Positions 43,948-53,404 are shown, numbered from the stretch's first letter. The stretch: 64,000 bases of DNA from Pleionea sp. CnH1-48 (GCF_024124665.1 NZ_JAMXSB010000007.1:124001-188000); one strand, 5' to 3'. Translations and numbers: made by a program. Notes: generated by a model from the sequence alone, not told the origin.

Positions 43948-44400
43948 TTAACTCACCGCCTCGACCTTTAAAGTGGCGCCATCCACATCAATCACACAAA
44001 TAGCGGTGCCAGTAGGCATATCAGCCCCTTCTACCCGCCAAAAGGTGTCGTCGATCTGAATACGCCCGAAACCATTCACAATGGGCTCAGATAATGTCGC
44101 TCGTCGCCCTACTAAAGCCGCCGAACGCTGATTGAGTTTAACAGGAACTTCTGCTTCGTCCTTAGTAGGAGCAAAATAGCGCCAGGCAATAACACTGGCC
44201 AGAGACAACAACGAAAATAGAATCCATTGAAACTGCCAACTGATATCAGGAACCAGCCATTGCACCACGCCAACAACCAGTGCCGAAAAACCCGCCCACA
44301 TAAAAATTGCACCAGGAGCAAACATTTCGAGCACAAAGAGCAGTAGCCCCAAGGTCATCCAATGCCAGAATTCCATCTGAGTTAACCATTCAACGATCAT
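43948..44400 (-). CDS. NfeD-family membrane protein
   Basis: A 150-residue protein with three or four membrane segments in the first 75 residues (MTLGLLLFVLEMFAPGAIFM and later). An OB-fold domain follows (about 90-150) with ALVGRRATLSEPIVNGFGRI and GTAICVIDVDGATLKVEAV. NfeD proteins partner SPFH proteins in membrane quality control. That fits here: the SPFH gene ends 14 bases upstream of this start. Same operon, as with QmcA-YbbK in E. coli. Confidence 0.9.
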   Translation of the reverse strand: MIVEWLTQMEFWHWMTLGLLLFVLEMFAPGAIFMWAGFSALVVGVVQWLVPDISWQFQWILFSLLSLASVIAWRYFAPTKDEAEVPVKLNQRSAALVGRRATLSEPIVNGFGRIQIDDTFWRVEGADMPTGTAICVIDVDGATLKVEAVS

Positions 44401-44414
44401 AAGCTGCCTCCAAA

Positions 44415-45329
44415 TTATGACTTATTGGCCTTCATTGCGCCTTTTGCCAACTCCCCTATACCACCAATTGCTCCGATAACCGAGCTGGCTTCAAGCGGCA
44501 TAAAGACAAGTTTTTCATTAGGTGCTGACGCAATGTCTTTTAGAGCATCAACATACTTTTGCGCTACGAAGTAGTTAATGGCCTGAACATCCCCCTGAGC
44601 AATCGCCTGAGAGACCATCTGAGTTGCTTTTGCTTCGGCTTGTGCCAAACGCTCTCGTGCTTCTGCCTCCAGAAAAGCCGCCTGTTTTTCACCTTCAGCT
44701 TCTCGAATAGCCGCTTCTTTTTCACCCTCAGCTTTAAGGATCTGTGAACGCTTTTCACCTTCTGCTTCAAGAATTTGCGCTCGCTTAATTCGCTCTGCTT
44801 TCATCTGCTGAGCCATTGCGTCAACCAAATCTTTCGGTGGCAGAATGTCTTTAATTTCGATACGAGTTACCTTAACCCCCCAAGGATTGGTTGCCTCATC
44901 AACAATGGTTAAGATGCGGGCATTGATTTGATCACGTTTCGACAAAGTCTCATCAAGATCCATGCTGCCTAGCACAGTACGGATATTGGTCATAACCAAG
45001 TTTTGCATGGCACGTGTCAAATCGTTTACTTCATAAACGGCTTTTGCCGCATCAATGACCTGATAAAAACAAACGGCATCAATAGTTACCGTCGCATTAT
45101 CTTGAGAAATCACCTGCTGCTCAGGAATATCCAGCACCTGCTCCATCATATTGACTTTACTACCAACCGCCTCAATAACAGGCACGATAAAACGCAATCC
45201 AGGCACTAAATTACGATCAAATTTACCAAACCGGGTAATTGTATATTCATATCCCTGTGGGACCGTTTTCACTCCCAAAAAGACTAATAACAGTGCAAAA
45301 CCGACTATGACATAAACTAAAATATCCAC
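44415..45329 (-). CDS. SPFH/band 7 membrane protein (QmcA/stomatin-like)
   Basis: A 304-residue protein with one N-terminal membrane segment (residues 3-20). An SPFH domain follows (about 25-185, KTVPQGYEYTITRFGKF and ITIDAVCFYQ-like VTIDAVCFYQVIDAAKAVYE). A long Ala/Glu/Lys-rich helix (about 185-250) is built from near-repeats of the form (I/L)LEAEGEK or LKAEGEK. It should form large rings or microdomains with the NfeD protein. The start is GTG at 45329 with GGGGAAG upstream. Confidence 0.92.
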   Translation of the reverse strand: MDILVYVIVGFALLLVFLGVKTVPQGYEYTITRFGKFDRNLVPGLRFIVPVIEAVGSKVNMMEQVLDIPEQQVISQDNATVTIDAVCFYQVIDAAKAVYEVNDLTRAMQNLVMTNIRTVLGSMDLDETLSKRDQINARILTIVDEATNPWGVKVTRIEIKDILPPKDLVDAMAQQMKAERIKRAQILEAEGEKRSQILKAEGEKEAAIREAEGEKQAAFLEAEARERLAQAEAKATQMVSQAIAQGDVQAINYFVAQKYVDALKDIASAPNEKLVFMPLEASSVIGAIGGIGELAKGAMKANKS

Positions 45330-45744
45330 TCACTTCCCCTTAATTCAAATCGATTCAGGACAACTCTGCAGCTATCCATAACTAAACATGTCCACTTACC
45401 CTTGTCCTTTAGTTATAAATGGAACATCAATAATTTACTAACTCTGAGTACTGCAGATAGGTTTTCAATCCCGCTTTACGACTCAACAAAACCATTTCCA
45501 CTCAGCACCTTAAGACAAAAACACCTAGAAATCAAAAACTTAAAAATCCTTATTCTTCCGGCAATATCGATATCCAAAGCATTTCGAAGTGCAGGTAGAC
45601 GGCCAGCAAACGAATCCCCTGAGCTTAGATACACTAAGTGATTGGGGTGAGCGCGCGCAGCCAACACCGCTGCATCTTGAAAGGCGACGGGTATATTTCA
45701 CATCCTCAAAATTGGGCCTAAAATGAAGCTATAAAAACATCATA
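45330..45744. other. 415-bp divergent region containing repeat copy D
   Basis: It separates the SPFH operon (-) from the metallo-hydrolase gene (+). About 127 bp is the palindromic element. The two small frames here (45402-45641 and 45476-45667) run through that element and are not supported as genes. Confidence 0.45.
45569..45695. repeat. TATACCC palindromic element, copy D (127 bp)
   Basis: The left end is altered (GATATCCAAAGCATTTCGAAG), while the right end is intact (ATCTTGAAAGGCGACGGGTA). The centre has CGAATCCCCTGAGCTTAGAT and GTGATTGGGGTGAG, nearly the same as copy E. Confidence 0.85.
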
Positions 45745-46662
45745 ATGAGACCTATCATGACTACCCAACTAATTACTAAGTCAGCGTTGGCACTGTTTTC
45801 TTACATTTTAATCATTACACTAAGCTTACCAACGTGGGCAGCAGACTCATCGCCTAAAACCCTCAACGTGCGTGGCCATATCTATATGATTACGGGACAA
45901 GGCGGTAATATCGGTGTGTCTTCAGGCGAAGACGGTCTGTTCTTAATCGACGACCAGTACGCTCCAGCAACGCCAACGATATTGCGCAGTCTTAAGAAGC
46001 TCCATCCCAACAAACCACGATACGTCATCAATACCCATTGGCATGGCGATCACACCGGAGGTAACGAAAACTTTGCTCGTGAGGGCAGTGTTGTTGTAGC
46101 TCACAAAAATGTTCGTACTCGTATGAGTCAGGAGCAACTGATTAAATTATTTCGACGTAAGGTTCCTGCCTCACCCGAAGCCGCATTGCCCATCATCACC
46201 TTTACTCAAAGCTTATCCTTATTCTTAAACGGAGAAGAAGCCGAAGTCGTGCACATGCCTCACGCGCATACTGATGGCGATGCCATTGTGTTCTTCAAAA
46301 AGTCGAACGTGGTCCATATGGGTGATATCTATTTTGCAGGCACTTTCCCCTTTATCGACACTTCTTCTGGAGGCCATATTGACGGCATGATCAGTGCTGT
46401 TTCGATGGTATTACAGCGCTCAAACCCACAAACACTCATTATTCCAGGTCACGGAAAGTTGAGTGACACAAAAACACTAGAAGACTACCTCAACATGCTT
46501 AAAGCGGCTCGCCAGGCTGTTGCCAACTCAATGACGCAAAATCAAACATTAGAGCAAGTTCAACAGCAACGACCACTCGCCGAGTTGGCCAAAGTGTGGG
46601 GCAAAGGTTTTATAAAAGAGGCCGCGTTTACCCAAATCATTTATGACAGTCTAAGCCAGTAA
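45745..46662 (+). CDS. secreted metallo-beta-lactamase-fold hydrolase
   Basis: A 305-residue protein with a signal peptide ending near PTWAADSS (residue 33). The zinc site is H98, H100, D102 and H103 in NTHWHGDHTGG, then a His in MPHAHTDGDAIVFF, an Asp in MGDIYFAG and a final His in IPGHGKLSD. The HAHTDGD and quinoprotein-associated-like layout is of general MBL-fold hydrolases (SoxH/PNGM-like), not of a known resistance enzyme. ATGs at 45745 and 45757 are both possible and neither has a good ribosome binding site. A strong terminator follows. Confidence 0.88.
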   Translation: MRPIMTTQLITKSALALFSYILIITLSLPTWAADSSPKTLNVRGHIYMITGQGGNIGVSSGEDGLFLIDDQYAPATPTILRSLKKLHPNKPRYVINTHWHGDHTGGNENFAREGSVVVAHKNVRTRMSQEQLIKLFRRKVPASPEAALPIITFTQSLSLFLNGEEAEVVHMPHAHTDGDAIVFFKKSNVVHMGDIYFAGTFPFIDTSSGGHIDGMISAVSMVLQRSNPQTLIIPGHGKLSDTKTLEDYLNMLKAARQAVANSMTQNQTLEQVQQQRPLAELAKVWGKGFIKEAAFTQIIYDSLSQ

Positions 46663-46704
46663 AAATCCACCTCCGCTAAAAATAGGACTATGCACAACCA
46701 TAAA

Positions 46705-46735
46705 AAAATCCGATGACTTGTGATCATCGGATTTT
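46705..46735. terminator. bidirectional terminator
   Basis: AAAATCCGATGA and TCATCGGATTTT form a perfect 12-bp stem with a 7-base loop, with A and T runs at the base. It separates the convergent MBL gene and the protease gene. Confidence 0.88.
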
Positions 46736-46811
46736 GCTGAAAAATCAAGCTCTAATTGGCTTAACTGATCGGCATTACAGTATAAACTGAGCTTTTTTAT
46801 CTATCGCTATG

Positions 46812-49529
46812 CTACTTAGAACGACGGCGACCTAAGAGCAATAAAGCTAATAAGCCAGCTCCGAAGGCACCACCGCCTCCGCCACCACCGTTTCCAGTAG
46901 ATTGATTAGTCACAGTCACGTTAACACTCGCAGTATCAGTCGCACCACTGGTATCCGTTACCGTTACCTGGAACGCCATAGAGGTATTCGCTGTTACTGT
47001 TGGTGCAGTAAAGCTTGCTTGCGCTGATGACGCATTGCTAAGAGTCACTGAAGGGCCTGAAGTTTGAGTCCAGGCATAAGTCAGAGTGTCATTGTCTGGA
47101 TCAGAACTGCTTGACGCATCGAGAGAAACAGAACCACCTTCAACCACCGAAATACTCGCACTGGCAACTCGCGCAACCGGTGCACTGTTACCGCCGTTGT
47201 CTGTAATATTTACATTAACTATCGCTGTGTCTGTTTTTCCGCTTGTATCCGTAACTGTCACTGAAAACTCCATCGAAACATTAGCAGCTACAGATGGTGA
47301 GGTAAAACTCGCTTGCGCTGAGGAAGCATTGCTTAACGTCACAGATGGCCCTGATGTTTGAGTCCAAGCATAAGTCAAAGCATCATTGTCAGGATCAGAA
47401 CTATTAGATGCATCCAGAGAAACAGAGTCACCTTCAACTACTTCAATATTTGAATTCACAACTCGCGCAATTGGAGCATTATTGGTATCAATAACCATTA
47501 CATTCACATCCGCAGACCCCGTCGCACCAAGCTCGTCGGTAACTGTAACCTGAAATGATAGTGAAGCATCATTCGTTAACATTGGCGCTGTAAAAGTAGC
47601 TTGTGCCGAAGAAGCGTTGTTTAGTGCTATAGAAGGCCCTGATGTTTGAACCCAAGCATACGTTATTGTGTCATTATCAGGGTCTGAGCTACCTGTCGCA
47701 TCCAAAAGAACAGAGGTACCCTCATCTACAGAAAAATTAGAATTATCCACTTGTGCAATAGGTGCATTATTTATTATTCCAACCTGGTGAAACTTCTCCG
47801 TATATTTAGCTGCATGAGGGCCGTTAGGAAACAGAGTTTGAGCCGCTTGGACTGTAGCATTAGCCAAATCAGGCATTCTTAATCCAGCACCTAAACCAAA
47901 CTGTGCCTCAAGAATGATTTGGTCCATTTCGGTACGAGCCTGGCCTGCAGCCATCAGTTCAACTAACGCCTGGAAGATTGGCGTTGACCACAGTTCATCA
48001 CCTAACTGTCCATTAACGGTTTGGTGGGCACCGTAAGTTTGACTGGAATCATAGCGGAAGTTAGTACGGTTCATAACACGACCGCCCCAACAATTATTGT
48101 GCCCATCCCACGAGAAAACCCAATTAGGATTAAAGGTTTGACCATTTGGCGTACTGTAGCTATAAGAACCCGCCCAATAATCACCGAAACCTTCACCCAT
48201 AGAGCCTGTGTCGCCACCAGACCAGTTAGAGTTAATGCTGTAATTTATCGCATGGCCATATTCGTGCAAGATAACATCAGAATCTTCATTGTCATCAACA
48301 CAGCCATGACCAAAAGTCAAGCGATTAGTACCTGGATAATAAGCTGAGTTGTCGGCACCGTCTGCACCGTTGGCATCTATTTCCATAGAGCCTGCTTGGA
48401 TGCCTTTGTTGCCAGTAAAACCTAATGACTGCATATAGCGCTGGTTTTGATCGATGTGGAAATAGGTGTTGGCATCATTAAAGGCAGGATTACCACGCTT
48501 GGCAGTCCAGTTACCATCAGACGTTGTACTAGGAGCTGCGGTAGGCGCATCCCAATCGATGATTTGAACCCAAGGTCCAACTAATGAGTAAGTACCTGAA
48601 TTTAAGGTAATGTCCTGAAGGTTACGAGTCAGGTACGCTGGGTCAAAAGTTGCCGCAGGCGTATTGTCTTCAAGACTGGCATCGTTAAGCGTAGCACGAG
48701 GATCAGGATCAAACGTTAATGCTGTACCGGCTGCTTTCATTGCATAAGCTTTCATTGCTTGTGCTTTTGCCGCTTTTTCTGCTGATTTTTTCTCCCAGGC
48801 AGCTAATGCATCAGCAAAAGGAACAAAAGAATCAGACTTAGCAAACTGGCTCCAGGTCTTTTTGCCATCAGCGCCATTCGCATTGGTTTTCAAAGGCAAA
48901 TCGATACGACGTGTTTTAAGCACTTCACCACTCGTTGCATCAACAAGAAGCTCCCAATCGCCACGAGGTAGGGAAGGTAGCAGGCTAGCTTTATAAACCA
49001 ATCGAAACTCACCATTCTGATTAACATAAACCAACTCACCAGTCGGTTGAGACTGAAGCTGTCCACTACCTTGAATGTGCTTCCACGCATTCTCCATTGC
49101 CTGCATGTCGGTGATGACTGATTTAGTTGCAGCAACAGGCTCTGTCACAGGGTGGATATTGTTATAGGCTTTATCGATTTGTCCGGTATTAAGATTAACC
49201 GAAACAATCATCTCAGCTTTATCAACGTTAATGCCGTTCAATGTTTGCTGATAGTGGTAGTGTTTTGCTGTTAAACTTTCTTTAACGGTGCGTAGTGTCA
49301 GGTTAGACAAATCAGCAGCAAAGTGAAAACGCTCGCTGTTTGCTTTGAGGTACTGCTCGACAGTGTCTTGAGCATTTTTTGAAGCGACAGGAGAGAACTT
49401 CTCGTTCAGCATCAATTTAGGTGAGTTTCGATGATCACTATGGTAACTCACTGTCTCAGCAAAACTTGCAATGGGGGCTAGCGCAGAGGCAACAATGACC
49501 GCAATCGCGCTTTTCTTAAATGTATTCAT
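46812..49529 (-). CDS. secreted M36-like zinc metalloprotease with PKD-like repeats and GlyGly-CTERM
   Basis: A 905-residue exported protease. It has a signal peptide (1-24) and a propeptide of FTP/PepSY type (about 40-200). The catalytic domain carries H422-E-Y-G-H426 and the downstream GSMGEGFGDYWAGSY, the fungalysin (M36) pattern. Three PKD/Ig-like repeats follow at 587-682, 683-779 and 780-876, each with SSDPDND and YAWxQTSGPS. The tail is a Gly run, a hydrophobic helix and RRRSK, a GlyGly-CTERM signal processed by rhombosortase and linked to type II secretion. ATG 49529 is used instead of TTG 49538. It probably digests proteins outside the cell. Confidence 0.93.
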   Translation of the reverse strand: MNTFKKSAIAVIVASALAPIASFAETVSYHSDHRNSPKLMLNEKFSPVASKNAQDTVEQYLKANSERFHFAADLSNLTLRTVKESLTAKHYHYQQTLNGINVDKAEMIVSVNLNTGQIDKAYNNIHPVTEPVAATKSVITDMQAMENAWKHIQGSGQLQSQPTGELVYVNQNGEFRLVYKASLLPSLPRGDWELLVDATSGEVLKTRRIDLPLKTNANGADGKKTWSQFAKSDSFVPFADALAAWEKKSAEKAAKAQAMKAYAMKAAGTALTFDPDPRATLNDASLEDNTPAATFDPAYLTRNLQDITLNSGTYSLVGPWVQIIDWDAPTAAPSTTSDGNWTAKRGNPAFNDANTYFHIDQNQRYMQSLGFTGNKGIQAGSMEIDANGADGADNSAYYPGTNRLTFGHGCVDDNEDSDVILHEYGHAINYSINSNWSGGDTGSMGEGFGDYWAGSYSYSTPNGQTFNPNWVFSWDGHNNCWGGRVMNRTNFRYDSSQTYGAHQTVNGQLGDELWSTPIFQALVELMAAGQARTEMDQIILEAQFGLGAGLRMPDLANATVQAAQTLFPNGPHAAKYTEKFHQVGIINNAPIAQVDNSNFSVDEGTSVLLDATGSSDPDNDTITYAWVQTSGPSIALNNASSAQATFTAPMLTNDASLSFQVTVTDELGATGSADVNVMVIDTNNAPIARVVNSNIEVVEGDSVSLDASNSSDPDNDALTYAWTQTSGPSVTLSNASSAQASFTSPSVAANVSMEFSVTVTDTSGKTDTAIVNVNITDNGGNSAPVARVASASISVVEGGSVSLDASSSSDPDNDTLTYAWTQTSGPSVTLSNASSAQASFTAPTVTANTSMAFQVTVTDTSGATDTASVNVTVTNQSTGNGGGGGGGAFGAGLLALLLLGRRRSK
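46902..47771 (-). repeat. three tandem PKD-like repeat units inside the protease gene
   Basis: Units of about 290 bp at 47484-47771, 47193-47483 and 46902-47192 encode the three C-terminal domains. Units 2 and 3 share long identical peptide blocks such as TYAWTQTSGPSVTLSNASSA; unit 1 is more diverged. This order suggests a recent duplication or gene conversion between the last two. Confidence 0.85.
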
Positions 49530-49562
49530 TATCGACAACTCACTTCTGTGTTTTGATAGATA

Positions 49563-49928
49563 CTACTTGGATAAATTCATCAACTGATTCAGTTGTTTAA
49601 CTTGCTCTAAGCGGTAAATGGTTGAATAAGTGTCTCCTGCCAAAGTAGCAAAGCCGCTGGCGGAATAAAGCCACTTTTCTACCTTATCACCGTCTTTAAT
49701 TTCTACCTGATAATCAAAGTCAGGACGCTTTTTTGTGACAACGGATTGCTTTTCTGTCCAGATTTTATTGAGAAGAGCCAAAGACTCAGGCTTAGAAATA
49801 GTCACCAACTCTTGGTTATTTTTATCTAGAACAACAATAGCTTTGTTCGCAGCATCCTCTTTACATCCTGCTAAAAGCAAAAGACTGGCGGCGAAGAAAG
49901 CCAAGATAAAAACACGCAACTGCTGCAT
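49563..49928 (-). CDS. small lipoprotein of unknown function
   Basis: A 121-residue protein with a lipobox LLLLAGC (Cys22) after a hydrophobic signal peptide. The residue after Cys is Lys, not Asp, so outer-membrane location is likely. The mature part (about 100 residues) is mixed charge with no motif I recognise; KWLYSASGFATLAGDTYSTI may be its core. It lies 33 bases upstream of the M36-like protease gene on the same strand. It could assist or be co-expressed with that protease. Confidence 0.78.
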   Translation of the reverse strand: MQQLRVFILAFFAASLLLLAGCKEDAANKAIVVLDKNNQELVTISKPESLALLNKIWTEKQSVVTKKRPDFDYQVEIKDGDKVEKWLYSASGFATLAGDTYSTIYRLEQVKQLNQLMNLSK

Positions 49929-50195
49929 TATAAAATACCTTTAACTGGTTAATTTGTATGGTTAATAAGAATTAATACTAGAACAATATTCAACATATTC
50001 GCTATGAACTATTCACTGATTTTGACTAAATACCTGTAATCAGATCACACTACTGACTATCTCAGGCATCAATTGTCTAGCTAAGGCTTACCAGTGTAGA
50101 CAATTAAACTGAATATCACATTAACTAAGAGGTTGAATTTTTGGGTACTTGAGGCCTTGGCTAGCCGATATCAGCTAGCCAGGGGGATATGGGAG

Positions 50196-50711
50196 CTACT
50201 TGCCGGAGTTCGACTTAAAAATAATGACTTTTCTCCCTTCCGGGGTCGTCGTTAGCTTACCTTCAGGCTGCAACTGCTGCTTTAGGTTAGCGTTACTTGT
50301 CGAAACGGGTACTGCAAATACCTTTGCCAGCTTTTCACCATTGAGCCATAGAGAAGCTTCTACCGTTAAATAGTGAACCCCTTCTGCTAATACGTTAGCC
50401 TGAACGGTTAACTCTTGGCTCAAGGTTGAGGTTTGCTTCTGCAATGAGTACTCAGCAGACTCTTGCAGTAAGAGCTTACCTACATCTTTAGACTTTACCG
50501 AAACCTTTAAGTTTTCAGCAGCTTGTGGAACCTTAAAACTCAAAGCCACTTGCGCAACCTCACCAATCTTGTGAGAGCGAGTCACTTCTTTGATGTTTAT
50601 TTCGATAGGCGCCGATGGCTTACCGGGTGACGTAAACGTCTCAGTGCCCTTGGCGATAGCAGAGATGGAGAACATCAGCCCTAAAGCACTTAAATAAGAA
50701 ATCAATTTCAT
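50196..50711 (-). CDS. secreted protein of unknown function
   Basis: A 171-residue protein with a signal peptide (1-20, LMFSISAIAKG). The mature part is beta-rich (IEINIKEVTRSHKIGEVAQV, LKVSVKSKDVG, VHYLTVEASLWLNGEKL), suggesting an immunoglobulin-like or PapD-like fold. No family recognised. ATG 50711 has GGAG at good spacing; an ATG two codons earlier would sit directly on that signal. It follows the lipoprotein metalloprotease gene by 14 bases, so the two form an operon. Confidence 0.72.
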   Translation of the reverse strand: MKLISYLSALGLMFSISAIAKGTETFTSPGKPSAPIEINIKEVTRSHKIGEVAQVALSFKVPQAAENLKVSVKSKDVGKLLLQESAEYSLQKQTSTLSQELTVQANVLAEGVHYLTVEASLWLNGEKLAKVFAVPVSTSNANLKQQLQPEGKLTTTPEGRKVIIFKSNSGK

Positions 50712-50725
50712 GGTCATCTCCGAAA

Positions 50726-52363
50726 TCAGTTAGTCGCCGTTGCGATAGTAAAATCAATGCAATTGTCTCGACCGCTTGCACCGCTATCCACGTTGTTAAA
50801 GTCCAGAACCTCTGCCAGATAATCACCACTGGTTAACGTCAGCGTCAGACGCTCCTCTCCTCGATTAACCAGACACCCTCTATCGTCTGTTGCTGAACAA
50901 GGATTAATTGCCTCGCCTGCACGAGAAATCAAGATATCGGGATCACCATCATTGGTCTGTGATATCGCTGTAAACTGATAATCGCCATCCGCAGCAACAT
51001 TAAAGTAGGCAAAACGACGGGCACCAATCTTATTGAATTTTGACGAAGAAGCAGCGCCAATCTGATCGGTACTGCAAAGCACCTTGGTAGCACCACCCAC
51101 TGTCATCTCAGTATAAATGGGCAATACAAAGGTCGTACCGCCACCGTCATTCGATTCGGTAGAACCATAAATATCCATGGAACTGCTCACAATGCTCTGC
51201 GCACCAACTAACGTATCAATAGCGGCAGAATCATTCGCATTGGCCTGTTTTAGATAAGTTATGAACGAGAAAATAGTGGTGAATGCATTGGTCGTTCGTT
51301 GATTACCAACCAGCACGTTATAGATAGGAGCAAAGCCCATACTCAGGCTGTCATCGCCTTCGTTGGTTGTGTCGTATAAATCGTACAAAATCGACTGAAC
51401 ACTGCCTTCACTAAACCAGCCAGGATTCGTGTTGTTGTTATTTTCTACGTCAAAACCAAATCCATTACCCTGAGCGACCCCAAATGAATCCTGATACAAA
51501 GAATCATCGGTGGCCATTCCTGCCCAGGCATTACCCCAGCCTTCGCCAAAAGCGACACGAGGATCTAAGCGATCGCCTCCACTATGAGCACCGCCAATAG
51601 AATCAGCGCGGGCAAACTTATCTTCAAAGTAATGGCCCCACTCATGAACAATCACATGACCATCATACTCATCAGTATCAGCATCCGATGCGCCTAACAC
51701 ATAGATGTTGCCATCGGAATAAAAAGAAGTACCAATTTGCCCAGCAGCCAGATCGCCAGAAAAAGGCACATTATCAACACTCCAGTTGATAAGCAGTGCT
51801 GGGAATGCGGCATCGGCATCCACTTCTAGAATCTTGTTGTAAGCAATGTAGATGCTATCCAATATAGCAAAGGGTGCCGCCGCTCTAGGTGCTGTGTAAT
51901 CAGTACCGCCCCAACCCGACGCAGCATGGAGGTTCTGGGTCAGTGAATCCTGAGTGGTAAACTGCTCACCATCTAAGGCATAAGTGGCATTGCTATTGGT
52001 ATTGTCGACAACAGAAAAGTCCCAGGAAGGCGTTCCGGTTTGGAGCATTTGCGACAACACACGTATTTTGCCAGTGGTAGACTGATTATCGAGCAACACT
52101 ACCTGAAAACTGTAATTTCCAGAACCATCGGATGCTGTCGTTTCTACAACACTGTCTGATGCATCAAGTAATTGTACAACAGCGCCACGAATAGGACTTG
52201 CTGCTGTATTGTCATAATCCAACTGGAAACTCGCACCATGAGGCACATGGTCATAGGTCAAAGTCCCAGAGATAGTAATAACCTTAGCAATGTTATCGTC
52301 GCCACAACCGGCAATGAGTAACGCAACACTAAGCGCTAAAATCTTTTTTAATTTCATTATCAT
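50726..52363 (-). CDS. lipoprotein zinc metalloprotease-like protein (HEWGH)
   Basis: A 545-residue exported protein. The signal peptide ends in a lipobox LLIAGC (Cys20), followed by Gly-Asp-Asp; the Asp after the +2 Gly leaves sorting uncertain. A carboxypeptidase-regulatory-like Ig domain (about 25-130, AVVQLLDASDSVVETTASDG) precedes a catalytic region with H240-E-W-G-H244 and FGEGWGNAWAGMA, a gluzincin pattern related to M36. The last 100 residues form a pre-peptidase-like beta domain (DGDYQFTAISQTNDGDPDI). ATG 52363 is the best start; the longer frame to 52474 has no support. Function is probably extracellular or surface proteolysis. Confidence 0.82.
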   Translation of the reverse strand: MIMKLKKILALSVALLIAGCGDDNIAKVITISGTLTYDHVPHGASFQLDYDNTAASPIRGAVVQLLDASDSVVETTASDGSGNYSFQVVLLDNQSTTGKIRVLSQMLQTGTPSWDFSVVDNTNSNATYALDGEQFTTQDSLTQNLHAASGWGGTDYTAPRAAAPFAILDSIYIAYNKILEVDADAAFPALLINWSVDNVPFSGDLAAGQIGTSFYSDGNIYVLGASDADTDEYDGHVIVHEWGHYFEDKFARADSIGGAHSGGDRLDPRVAFGEGWGNAWAGMATDDSLYQDSFGVAQGNGFGFDVENNNNTNPGWFSEGSVQSILYDLYDTTNEGDDSLSMGFAPIYNVLVGNQRTTNAFTTIFSFITYLKQANANDSAAIDTLVGAQSIVSSSMDIYGSTESNDGGGTTFVLPIYTEMTVGGATKVLCSTDQIGAASSSKFNKIGARRFAYFNVAADGDYQFTAISQTNDGDPDILISRAGEAINPCSATDDRGCLVNRGEERLTLTLTSGDYLAEVLDFNNVDSGASGRDNCIDFTIATATN

Positions 52364-52582
52364 GTACTTATGCTCTTGAAAATAGAAACCAGCAATCCCC
52401 AAAAACCTTACCCATCTGATTTTTATCATGTAGACGCCCTTTGCCCAAGGACAATAAGGTAACAGTAAGGCCATCGCCTACTCTATTCGAATGAACAATC
52501 AGAACCAAGTAAATATTTTTTTAAATGTCGAAAACTCGATAAAAAATAATGTCAGCAAAGACTCAAATTACGTGAAGAGACA

Positions 52583-53335
52583 CTAACCGCCGAAGAAGTC
52601 TGACAGCTTAACAACATCAAAATGCCGTAAAACATTGGGGAGCTCCTGCTCCAGTACTTCCAATGTTTCTGGGTATGGATGCCCAATAATGACGGCCACA
52701 CCTTTATTTTGCGCAATATTCATGGCTTTCTTTAGCTGCGCTCGAATGGTGCTCTTTTTGGCAGAAACCGGATCCAGAAACACATCTCGAGCGATCGCAG
52801 GCACGCCATTGTGCAAAGCAATAGAAAAAGCCACAGACCCTGCGACGGTTCGACTATCAACAAAGTACAAATCACGCTGCCTGGCTTCTTCCATTAACCA
52901 CTTCATGGGTTCTGACTGCTTTGTTAAGTGGCTGCCCATGTGATTATTAAAGCCCCTAACATGAGGCACACTGGCCAAATTCTCTTCGAAGATAGTCATG
53001 GCCTCCTGATAAGAATGACTCGATTTAAGCGCATCCTGACCAAGCAGGTCGTGTCTTGTTGTCGCTTCCATGGGTAGGTGCAACATCACATCATGTCCGC
53101 GTTCGTTAGCCATATTAGCCAACTTCCGGGCAAAAGGCGTATTAGGCAAAAAAGCAATATTAAGAGGAACAGGGAGATTAATAATTCGACGCCCTAAGCG
53201 ATAGTTATCCCCCAGATCATCCATGATGATAATTAGGCGTGACTTCTTTAACGGAACAGGCTCACCCAACTCAAAAGCAAAGCCAGGAGATACCAATAGC
53301 AACAGCGATAGGGCAAGCGTATTTAATAGATTCAT
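52583..53335 (-). CDS. yibQ: YibQ-type divergent polysaccharide deacetylase family protein
   Basis: A 250-residue protein with a signal peptide (1-20). The fold motifs are IIIMDDLGDNYRLGRRI, LNIAFLPNTPFA, GHDVMLHLPME, GFNNHMGSHLT and VIIGHPYPETLEVL, with Asp and His residues in the metal-site positions of polysaccharide deacetylases (DUF610). The E. coli homologue YibQ lies next to envC and gpmI, as here. A substrate in the envelope (peptidoglycan or polysaccharide) is likely but not shown. Confidence 0.9.
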   Translation of the reverse strand: MNLLNTLALSLLLLVSPGFAFELGEPVPLKKSRLIIIMDDLGDNYRLGRRIINLPVPLNIAFLPNTPFARKLANMANERGHDVMLHLPMEATTRHDLLGQDALKSSHSYQEAMTIFEENLASVPHVRGFNNHMGSHLTKQSEPMKWLMEEARQRDLYFVDSRTVAGSVAFSIALHNGVPAIARDVFLDPVSAKKSTIRAQLKKAMNIAQNKGVAVIIGHPYPETLEVLEQELPNVLRHFDVVKLSDFFGG

Positions 53336-53404
53336 TTAATTAGATTTTGCGGACTTATTCTGCACTCAATACGCACTAGACTCCGCGACACACAAAGCCA
53401 AAAC

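Noticed and set aside
44660-44800. Short repeated codons in the SPFH gene as a DNA repeat element
   Set aside because: The repetition encodes the normal Ala/Glu-rich helix of SPFH proteins.
45402-45667. Small frames on both strands around 45.5 kb
   Set aside because: They read through palindromic element copy D; similar spurious frames arise in copy B.
45745-46662. Beta-lactam resistance enzyme
   Set aside because: The zinc motif is shared by all MBL-fold hydrolases; the sequence lacks features pointing to a true beta-lactamase.
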